Part shown: in pieces, positions 6,513 to 12,953 of the stretch
Layout: every line of letters begins with the position of its first letter
Position numbering within the stretch: position 1 is the first letter of the stretch
From: Ignavibacteriaceae bacterium
Lineage (GTDB): Bacteria > Bacteroidota > Ignavibacteria > Ignavibacteriales > Ignavibacteriaceae
Reading direction: 5' to 3'
DNA: 12,953 bases
NCBI GenBank assembly: GCA_013388525.1
Contig: JACAFA010000110.1
Span: 1 to 12,953 of the forward strand
Position numbers and translations under genes: made by a program
The notes under the pieces: model-generated
Told to the model about the DNA's origin: nothing
What the model saw: the letters and a program-made list of their open reading frames with translations, nothing else
Database searches by the model: none

Positions 6513-9428
6513 TTATTTCAACAAAATCATTTTCTTCGTTTCGATAAAACTTTTAGATTTTAATTGGTAGAAATAAATTCCGCTTGTAAGTTTACTTGCA
6601 TCAAAAGTTATTTCATATTTACCAGCCGGTTTTTCCTCGTTAACGAGTGTTTCTATCTCGTTGCCGAGTACGTCGTAAACTTTTAGCGATACAAATTGCC
6701 TACTGCTTATTGCATACTGAATATTGGTCTTTGGATTGAATGGATTCGGATAATTCTGAAACAAAGCATAATCTGTAGGTATATCTTCACCATTTTCATA
6801 TTCAACATTTGTTGGAATTGTTTCAATATAGGCTAAACCTAAAATGTTCTTCATTCCGGTTGAACCGAGAATAGTTCCAACTCCAGTTGAAGTATTTATT
6901 CTGATGAAATCGTTTATGTCAGAAGCTGAACCTATAACACCATAAAGATTTAAATTTTCATCAAAGATTAAATCATTTGTAATTTTATTCAACCCTGTAT
7001 GACCGATAATTGTTGTATCGCCGGTCGTTAAATTAACTTTAAAAACGGCATCCTTATTTGGAAGAGTAAATGCTCTGGAAGTTGCCCAAAGTTCATTAGT
7101 CTGAGGGTTAAAGGTAATTCCTGAATAGCTTCCGACAGCATCAACAACCAAATCAACACTACCATCAAACAAATCAATTGTAAATAGTTCTCCATTAACG
7201 CTTATTCCATAAAATGTTCCCGATGTATCAAATGCAACGTCTGCAACAGAAGGAATATTGATATTGTAAAGTTTATATGCGTCCCCTGACTCAGAATTTA
7301 CTCTGATTATTTCAGATTTGCCCGAGGCAGCTACCAAACCATAGATTATACCATTTAAAGGATTTATAGCCAAACCCTTCACTTCTGAAAATAATGATTG
7401 ACCAATAACTATTCCCTGTCCGTTAACTTTGTTTATTGTAACTATGTTTCCGTTATTTTGTGACCCGGAAGAAGCATAAATAGTTTTGTCAATTGCCTGA
7501 ACAATTTTATAACAATGTCCGCTCAGAGTAATACCATTAAAATCAGGATCATTCGTAGTAATCGGATATAGAATTGAAGTATTTCCCAGAGTCTTTGGTG
7601 AGTAGCTAAATTCAATTGTCAATGAATCGTATGAAGATAGAGTAATCGGGAATGATAAATTTGTTTCAAGATTAAAATCTTCAAACGATGAAGGAATGTT
7701 TGAAATGACTAAATCATTTTCTCCATAGTTAGCCAAAATTACTGATGCAAACGAACTTGTTGTTTGAATTTCAACATCACCAAAGTTGATTGATTTTGGG
7801 TTCAGAAAAGCATGAGCACCAGGATATGGTGCCATACGAATATGCCCAACATAGGTTCCCCAAATGTTTGTTGCAGCAGCATATTCACTTATCATCCAGA
7901 CATCATAATCATTTTCAGGATCCAGATATATTCCAAAATAATCGCCCCAACGATTTATTCCGGTTCCATAAGAAACTACATAATTACCTTTTCCAACTGC
8001 AATTGGCTGACTCGGAGCAATTGATATATCATTAGCATACTTTGTTGAATAATATGCACCTATGTATTCTGTATCTGCGGATCTGCTGAAAGTAATTGCA
8101 GCATTGTGATCTTTATCTATAGTTAATGAAGGAAATAAATAAAAATAACCATCAGCCCCAAACTCGATATTTTCCACTATGGAACAAGAAGTCAAATCTA
8201 CCTTTAAATATTTAACAGAAGAATAATTTGAATTAGTTGAATTCTGAATATCATGTGCAACATAAAGATATCCATCTCTCATAACCGGACCCTTTGTTAT
8301 CCATCCAATAGTTTCTATTCCCATTCCACCGCCTAACTGATTTGCTAGAGGCGGAGAAGTATAAAGTTGAACCGGTAAAACTTTTCCGCGAATAGTTGGT
8401 GCCGTAAGAGGGTTAATAACTCTGTATAAAGCGTAAAAATCAGCACTAACCGGATTACCTCCGTAAATTCCCATAGCCCAGAAAAACCAACCACCATTGC
8501 CCGGGGTGTATGAAATTCCCGGAGTAATACAATCGAGCACCGGACCTGAAGCACCTTGACCGGGCATGCGAATATCCCAAAGATCTATATAGGTTAATGG
8601 ACCAGCGTTGCTTGAATACAGTTCTGCTTTATTTATTATTCTGATTTTATTATAAAACTCTCCACTGCTAAATGGAATGCACCTTGTCATAATGTAAATT
8701 GCTTCCTCATCATAACCAACTTTAGGATAGTCACCCCAGGTATTGGATTGGACTGTTCCATGCTTTTTAGTATCGAGCCGATACATATACCAGGTTCCAA
8801 GCGGGTTATCATCATCAGAATATGCAATCAAATTACCTGCAGTTTGGGCTGCTGAATTTACCTGCATCCATACAAGCACCCATCGATTGGCATAATGATC
8901 ATAAATAACCTGAGGATCACCGTTTTCATCCGGCCAAGCTGGCGACCACCAGGCGGATGCCGGAATACTTTTTATTACAGTGCCTTCTTTATCAATGATT
9001 TTAAAAGTACTGTTAGCACAAATTATTATATGATCGGGACCAGCTGCAATCGTTGGATCCGGAGGTATATAATTCGTCATAGAAATTCCGGGAAAACTAT
9101 TTAAAAGAACTGTTTGACCGCCATTCTGTATTCTATCCTGAGCAACGGGCGTATCTTCTGTATATTTATAATCCGGCAGCTGCGATGCATTCCACTCAAG
9201 TATTAAATTTTCCTGCAATCTGCTTCTACGGTCAAGCAAAGGTATTTCAGTTTTCAATTGACCGGGAAAGCTAATGTTATCCATAAAATTATCTGTAGAT
9301 TGAATTGCTCCGCCTGCAACACTGCCTTGCGAAGGACCTTTATAATAAACGGAATCAAGCTGAGAAAATATTTCCGAGGAGAAAACAATCAGCAAAAGTA
9401 ATAAGAAGATGTATTGGCAGGTTTTCAT
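6513..9428 (-). CDS. Large T9SS-exported propeller / ASH-like / propeller protein (paralogue B)
   Basis: 971 residues. A signal peptide (1-22) is followed by Gln23 and the motif QLDSVYYKGPSQGS. Residues about 115-535 look like a secreted beta-propeller: IPPDPTIAAGPDHII near 121, YSDDDNPLGTWYMYR near 203, TWGDYPKVGYDEEAIY at 230-245 and NRWGDYFGIYLDP at 492-504. Residues about 541-637 (SINFGDVEI, then NYGENDLVISNIP) match an ASPM/SPD-2/Hydin-like (choice-of-anchor D) immunoglobulin-fold domain. Residues about 645-870 form a second propeller with recurring 'TGDTTIIGHTG ... GVIG' blades. Residues 888-971 are a T9SS type A sorting domain (ALFQNYPNPFNPK, ending KKMILLK), about 10 residues shorter between the motif and the end than in both neighbours. 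The body is closely related to the 983-residue gene upstream on the same strand. No terminator follows, so it is probably transcribed with the 1078-residue gene. Function unknown; adhesion or ligand binding is a guess. Confidence 0.9.
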   Translation of the reverse strand: MKTCQYIFLLLLLIVFSSEIFSQLDSVYYKGPSQGSVAGGAIQSTDNFMDNISFPGQLKTEIPLLDRRSRLQENLILEWNASQLPDYKYTEDTPVAQDRIQNGGQTVLLNSFPGISMTNYIPPDPTIAAGPDHIIICANSTFKIIDKEGTVIKSIPASAWWSPAWPDENGDPQVIYDHYANRWVLVWMQVNSAAQTAGNLIAYSDDDNPLGTWYMYRLDTKKHGTVQSNTWGDYPKVGYDEEAIYIMTRCIPFSSGEFYNKIRIINKAELYSSNAGPLTYIDLWDIRMPGQGASGPVLDCITPGISYTPGNGGWFFWAMGIYGGNPVSADFYALYRVINPLTAPTIRGKVLPVQLYTSPPLANQLGGGMGIETIGWITKGPVMRDGYLYVAHDIQNSTNSNYSSVKYLKVDLTSCSIVENIEFGADGYFYLFPSLTIDKDHNAAITFSRSADTEYIGAYYSTKYANDISIAPSQPIAVGKGNYVVSYGTGINRWGDYFGIYLDPENDYDVWMISEYAAATNIWGTYVGHIRMAPYPGAHAFLNPKSINFGDVEIQTTSSFASVILANYGENDLVISNIPSSFEDFNLETNLSFPITLSSYDSLTIEFSYSPKTLGNTSILYPITTNDPDFNGITLSGHCYKIVQAIDKTIYASSGSQNNGNIVTINKVNGQGIVIGQSLFSEVKGLAINPLNGIIYGLVAASGKSEIIRVNSESGDAYKLYNINIPSVADVAFDTSGTFYGISVNGELFTIDLFDGSVDLVVDAVGSYSGITFNPQTNELWATSRAFTLPNKDAVFKVNLTTGDTTIIGHTGLNKITNDLIFDENLNLYGVIGSASDINDFIRINTSTGVGTILGSTGMKNILGLAYIETIPTNVEYENGEDIPTDYALFQNYPNPFNPKTNIQYAISSRQFVSLKVYDVLGNEIETLVNEEKPAGKYEITFDASKLTSGIYFYQLKSKSFIETKKMILLK

Positions 9429-9451
9429 TTTAAATGTCCATTAATTGTGAT

Positions 9452-9481
9452 CAAATCTTTTTATATGAAATTATCTGCAAA
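9452..9481 (-). promoter_or_regulatory. Candidate promoter of the 971-residue gene, overlapping the upstream terminator T-tract
   Basis: On the minus strand, the TTTG that ends the T run of the upstream terminator (plus-strand 9478-9481) is followed after 18 bases by AAGATTTG (9452-9459). This is a one-mismatch version of the Bacteroidota -7 box TAnnTTTG. Only about 50 bases lie between the terminator and the ATG at 9428, so any promoter must sit here. The spacing is one base short of the usual range, hence low confidence. Confidence 0.3.
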
Positions 9482-9517
9482 AAAAATCCCTCCGAGAAAT
9501 TACTAATCGGAGGGATT
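9479..9517 (-). terminator. Strong intrinsic terminator of the 983-residue T9SS protein gene
   Basis: On the minus strand a perfect 11-bp GC-containing stem, AATCCCTCCGA with TCGGAGGGATT (plus-strand 9485-9495 and 9507-9517), has an 11-base loop and is followed by eight Ts (9479-9486 on the plus strand are As). It lies 22 bases past the stop codon at 9540. The two tandem paralogues are therefore expected to be separate transcripts. Confidence 0.9.
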
Positions 9518-9539
9518 AAAAGAAAGAAAATTTTAATTT

Positions 9540-12491
9540 TTACTTGAGTAGTATCATTTTCTTAATATCCTGAAATTCATTGCCGTCAACACCATTAGCT
9601 ATTAACTTATATATATAGATCCCACTCGTAAGCTGACTTCCGCCTGCATCTTTTGCATTCCAGATAATTGAATAATTACCTGCTGTCATCTGATTATTAA
9701 CTAACTTAACTACTTCCTGACCGAGTAAGTTATAAATAACAAGCTTTACATTCGATTCAACCGGAAGTGAAAAATTAATTTTCGTTGTAGGGTTAAACGG
9801 ATTCGGATAATTCTGCAATAAAGCATAATCCGAAGGAATTGTTCCGCTCTCTTCATTTTCTATGCTTGTTGTTATTTTATTCAGATATGCTAAACCTAAA
9901 ATATGCTTGAAGCCAACTGAACCAACTATTGAACCGACTCCGGTAGAAGTATTTATACTAACGAAATCATTCAATTCATTAGAAGAACCTATCACTCCAA
10001 AAAGATCTAAATTTTCATCAAATGCGATTGCATTAGTCTGTTTTCCTAATCCAGTATGACCTACGATTGTTGTATCTCCGGTAGTAAGATTAACTTTGAA
10101 AATAGCATCTCTGTTTGGTGGCACAACTGCCCGCGAAGTAGCCCATAACTCATTAGTCTGAGGATGAAAAGTTAAGCCGAGATACGAACCAACAGCATCA
10201 ACAACGAAATTGGCAGAGCTATTATTCAAATCGATTGTATAAAGATCACCGGTTCTGCTGATACCATAAAGCACTCCCGAAGTATCAAATGCAATAGCAG
10301 CCATTTGAGAAATATTTAGAGTGAAGAAACTGTGTGCATCACCGCCGGCAGCATTAATCTTTACGATATCTGAAGCAGAGGTTCCTGCAACAAGACCATA
10401 CATTTTCCCATCTGCCGGATTGATTGAAATGCTTGTAACCTCATTGAAAAGTGAAGAACCTAAAATCGTTCCGGCACCTGTAACCGGATCGATGGTTAAC
10501 ATATCACCATTATTTTGTGAACCGGAAGAAGCATAAAATATCTTTTCAGTTGCAGTAACGAGATCAAAACCGGCTCCGCTTAACTGAACACCATCAAGCA
10601 ATGGATCGTTTGAAGTTATCGGATAAATTACACTTACTGCTCCTGCATTCGAAGGTGAATAGCTGAATTCAATTGTTATAGAATCGTATGATGAAATCGT
10701 CAATGGAAACGAGAGAGTTGACTCGAGATTAAAATCATCAAAGGATGGCGGAATATTTGAAATTACAAAATCTGCATCTCCATAATTAGCGATAGTTATT
10801 GAAGCATTTGGACTTGTTGTACCAACTTCAACATCATTAAAGTCAAAGGTTTCGGGAATAACATATGCTCTTACACCAGAGTACGGAGCAGCTATAATAT
10901 GTCCGATGACTGTAGCCCATTGATTACTTGGTGCAGCATATTCCGTATGAAAAAACATTTCGTGATTATTTGCTGGATCAAGATAGATAGCCATATAGTC
11001 ACCCCATCTGTTTCGACCGCTTGCAACCTGCTGATAATTACTTAAACCCACCTGAACAGCAACACTTGATTGAAGACCCGGAGGATCTCCGGCTTTCTTA
11101 ACAGAATAAAATGCACCGGGATATTCAGTAGTAGCAGAACGAGTGAATGTCACACCAATATTATAATTATCATCAACAGTAAGTGTGGGGAATATATAAT
11201 AATAATTTAATGCACCTAATTCTGCTTCTTCAATTACTGAAGTGGTATTAAGATCAACAATTACATATTTAGCACTTGCACCCAATGACGGATTAGTTGT
11301 GTTACCTGTTGAGTGAGCAACATAAATTTTTCCATCTCTGATAATGGGAGATGTTCTACATCCGCTTCCGCCGGATTCAAGAGCCTGGCCACCACCCAAC
11401 TGAAGAGCATTAGGAGTGCCATAGTAAATTGAGGAAGGCATTTCCTTTCCACGTAATCTTGGTGGATTAGCCGTTGGATTTATAAATTTATAAAGAACAT
11501 ACCAATTTGCTGTATTAGAATGGGAGTAGAACAAATATCCACCTTGCCCTGCCGTGTAACTGAAAGTTGGATGAATGCCATCTAACTGTTGACCCGAGGG
11601 GGGATTTGCATTTGGTCTTCTTATATCCCAAAAATCCCACCAAGTTACCGGACCACCATTTGCATTATAGAGCTCAGATTTTCTTATTACTCTCATTTTC
11701 ATTCCAAAATATCCTGAGACAAAACCAAAAATTCTGGTTGATAAATAAATTGCTTCATCATCAAAACCAATTTGCGGATAATCACCCCAGGTATTTGTTT
11801 GGATTGTGCCATGTTTTTTTGTATCAAAGCGGTAGACATACCAAATACCAATTGGATCATCATCGTCTGAATATGCAATAAGATTTGCTCCTGTTTGGTT
11901 AGTAGTATTTACTTGCATAAAACTTAAAACCCATCTGCCAGCAAAGTGGTCATATATTACTTGCCCATCACCGGATTCGTCCGGGGAAACAGGCAAAAAC
12001 CACGAAGCAACACTTATAGTTTTTATTATGTTTCCTTTCTTATCAAAAATCCTGAAATATGACGGAAAACCATTTACTGTTGCAATTATATGATTTGGTC
12101 CGACTGCCATAGAAGGATCAGGAGGAATTGCGTTAGTTGCATTAAAGCCAGTAAATTTATTGAGTAATACACTGCTTCCATCTGCATCAATTTGTCTGTC
12201 TTTGTTTGCAACGTTTGTATCTTCAATATAAACATACCCTGGAAGTTGTGATTGATCAAAATCATTAATTGAAGGCTCAACGTTAATTCTGGTATCAACC
12301 GGAGGAAGAACTCTTGTTTCTCCGCCAGGAATTATGTCGGGTCCATTTGGAAAATTATCAGTGTTTTGCATTGCACCGGTTGGCTGACTTCCCTGTGATG
12401 GTCCCTGATAGTAAATTGAATCTAATTGTCCGAATGACAATACTGAAAAAGCAAAAAGGAGAAATATCGTCAAAAGAAAATAATGTTTCAT
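9540..12491 (-). CDS. Large T9SS-exported propeller / ASH-like / propeller protein (paralogue A)
   Basis: 983 residues with the same architecture as the 971-residue neighbour. A signal peptide (1-21) is followed by Gln22 and QLDSIYYQGPSQGS. The first propeller spans about 115-540, with IPPDPSMAVGPNHII near 122, YSDDDDPIGIWYVYR near 207, TWGDYPQIGFDDEAIY at 234-249 and NRWGDYMAIYLDP at 494-506. An ASH-like domain spans about 545-640 (DFNDVEVGTTS, then NYGDADFVISNIP). A second propeller spans about 645-872, with 'TGAGTILGSS', 'TGDTTIVGHTG' and 'TGVGSIVGSVG' blade repeats. The T9SS type A sorting domain is 890-983 (ALLQNYPNPFNPTTK, ending GNEFQDIKKMILLK). Hand counting gives about 71% identity (44/62) to the neighbour in the ASH-like segment. 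The C-terminal 84 residues instead align without gaps to the 1078-residue protein at 54/84. The ATG follows AAGGG at 7 bases spacing. No catalytic site is recognised; surface binding or adhesion is a guess. Confidence 0.9.
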   Translation of the reverse strand: MKHYFLLTIFLLFAFSVLSFGQLDSIYYQGPSQGSQPTGAMQNTDNFPNGPDIIPGGETRVLPPVDTRINVEPSINDFDQSQLPGYVYIEDTNVANKDRQIDADGSSVLLNKFTGFNATNAIPPDPSMAVGPNHIIATVNGFPSYFRIFDKKGNIIKTISVASWFLPVSPDESGDGQVIYDHFAGRWVLSFMQVNTTNQTGANLIAYSDDDDPIGIWYVYRFDTKKHGTIQTNTWGDYPQIGFDDEAIYLSTRIFGFVSGYFGMKMRVIRKSELYNANGGPVTWWDFWDIRRPNANPPSGQQLDGIHPTFSYTAGQGGYLFYSHSNTANWYVLYKFINPTANPPRLRGKEMPSSIYYGTPNALQLGGGQALESGGSGCRTSPIIRDGKIYVAHSTGNTTNPSLGASAKYVIVDLNTTSVIEEAELGALNYYYIFPTLTVDDNYNIGVTFTRSATTEYPGAFYSVKKAGDPPGLQSSVAVQVGLSNYQQVASGRNRWGDYMAIYLDPANNHEMFFHTEYAAPSNQWATVIGHIIAAPYSGVRAYVIPETFDFNDVEVGTTSPNASITIANYGDADFVISNIPPSFDDFNLESTLSFPLTISSYDSITIEFSYSPSNAGAVSVIYPITSNDPLLDGVQLSGAGFDLVTATEKIFYASSGSQNNGDMLTIDPVTGAGTILGSSLFNEVTSISINPADGKMYGLVAGTSASDIVKINAAGGDAHSFFTLNISQMAAIAFDTSGVLYGISRTGDLYTIDLNNSSANFVVDAVGSYLGLTFHPQTNELWATSRAVVPPNRDAIFKVNLTTGDTTIVGHTGLGKQTNAIAFDENLDLFGVIGSSNELNDFVSINTSTGVGSIVGSVGFKHILGLAYLNKITTSIENEESGTIPSDYALLQNYPNPFNPTTKINFSLPVESNVKLVIYNLLGQEVVKLVNNQMTAGNYSIIWNAKDAGGSQLTSGIYIYKLIANGVDGNEFQDIKKMILLK

Positions 12492-12558
12492 TTATATGCC
12501 CTTATAATTTTGTTATTAAAATTTTTACGAAGTTAATGATTAAGTATTTATGATGCAA

Positions 12559-12587
12559 TTTATATAGTTACCCTTTTAAGGAAACAA
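12559..12587 (-). promoter_or_regulatory. Candidate promoter of the 983-residue gene
   Basis: On the minus strand, TTGTTT (plus-strand 12582-12587) is followed after 17 bases by TATAAA (12559-12564), in the 126-base gap between the cytochrome gene and the 983-residue gene. The pattern is sigma70-like in an AT-rich background where chance matches are common. No terminator hairpin is visible in this gap, so read-through from the cytochrome gene is also possible. Confidence 0.3.
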
Positions 12588-12617
12588 TCAGACATTATTG
12601 AAATTATGATTAGAAAT

Positions 12618-12953
12618 TTATTTTTTCTTTTCGTTATAGGTCTCCAATAAGTACTTTGCTACTGCTTCCGCTTCGTTTGGTTTTAATCCGGGATTGGGCA
12701 TTGGAGGATAAGCTGGATCAACTTTTACAGGATTACGAATGAATGCAATAAGCTGTGCTTCCTTTCCATCATATTTTGGAAGAACATCAAGATGAGCAGG
12801 TCCAACAAGTTTCTGATCCCATTTGTGGCAGGAGGCACATTTTACCTGGTAAATTTCAGAAGCATTAATTGTAACAACTTTGCCTTCACCTTTAAGCTCA
12901 GCAAGATATTTATCAAACTCTGCACTTAACATTAAGCTATGCACCTGTGTAGA
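12618..12953 (-). CDS. c-type cytochrome, C-terminal part (5' end outside window)
   Basis: The frame is open to the right edge: the codons before the possible GTG at 12944 read S-T-Q, so the gene very likely begins outside the window. The visible part is 111 residues. It carries one heme-binding motif, CASCH (bases 12825-12839), and a downstream YPPMPNPG whose Met is a good candidate for the sixth heme ligand. It ends with the helix EAEAVAKYLLETY typical of small class I cytochrome c domains. The domain should sit outside the cytoplasmic membrane and carry electrons, probably toward a terminal oxidase or as part of a larger respiratory complex. No signal peptide is visible because the N-terminus is missing. 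It stands 126 bases upstream of the T9SS genes on the same strand and is probably functionally unrelated to them. Confidence 0.82.
   Translation of the reverse strand, partial: STQVHSLMLSAEFDKYLAELKGEGKVVTINASEIYQVKCASCHKWDQKLVGPAHLDVLPKYDGKEAQLIAFIRNPVKVDPAYPPMPNPGLKPNEAEAVAKYLLETYNEKKK

Noticed and set aside
7790..8035. Plus-strand open frames opposite the large minus-strand genes (also near 8895, 9862, 10321, 11567 and 12314)
   Set aside because: They lie wholly or largely antisense to genes with clear domains. The translations are low-complexity shadows with no ribosome sites or recognisable motifs.
3176..12491. Defence system or toxin cassette hidden in the large minus-strand genes
   Set aside because: All three proteins read as secreted beta-rich repeat proteins with sorting signals. 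No nuclease, kinase, NTPase or toxin motif is visible.

Overview
The window is AT-rich DNA that most likely comes from an Ignavibacteria-type member of the Bacteroidota/Chlorobi group. The strongest clue is three consecutive, very large secreted proteins. Each ends in a type IX secretion (T9SS) sorting domain with the QNYPNPFNP motif typical of that lineage. A promoter candidate of the Bacteroidota TTTG / TAnnTTTG type and N-terminal glutamine after each predicted signal-peptide cleavage site fit the same picture. The taxonomic call is an inference; there is no rRNA or other marker gene here.

Layout. Plus strand, left: the 3' part of a magnesium-chelatase-like AAA+ ATPase (1-924), a 208-base gap holding two unrelated palindromes (942-977 and 1034-1060), then a GT4-type glycosyltransferase that can only start at a TTG (1133-2281). 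From 2368 onward every gene is on the minus strand. In map order these are a small PEGA-domain lipoprotein (2368-3021), a 1078-residue Asp-box/BNR propeller protein with a T9SS domain (3176-6412), a 971-residue propeller / ASH-like / propeller / T9SS protein (6513-9428), its 983-residue tandem paralogue (9540-12491), and the C-terminal part of a c-type cytochrome that runs off the right edge (12618-12953).

Transcription. Strong intrinsic terminators follow the 983-residue gene (9479-9517) and the 1078-residue gene (3099-3132). None is visible in the 100-base gap between the 971- and 1078-residue genes. I therefore infer a two-gene unit (971 then 1078 residues, minus strand), with the 983-residue paralogue transcribed separately. 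No gap without a gene exceeds 210 bases.

How they work together. The three large proteins should be exported by Sec, cross the outer membrane through a T9SS encoded elsewhere, and be anchored at or released from the surface. They look like adhesion, binding or structural propellers; no complete catalytic site is visible. The most interesting points are the tandem duplication of the uncommon propeller / ASH-like / propeller architecture and the mosaic C-termini: one duplicate's sorting domain resembles that of the unrelated neighbour more than that of its own twin, and similarity switches at the conserved motif. I saw no convincing defence system, CRISPR array, mobile element or RNA gene.
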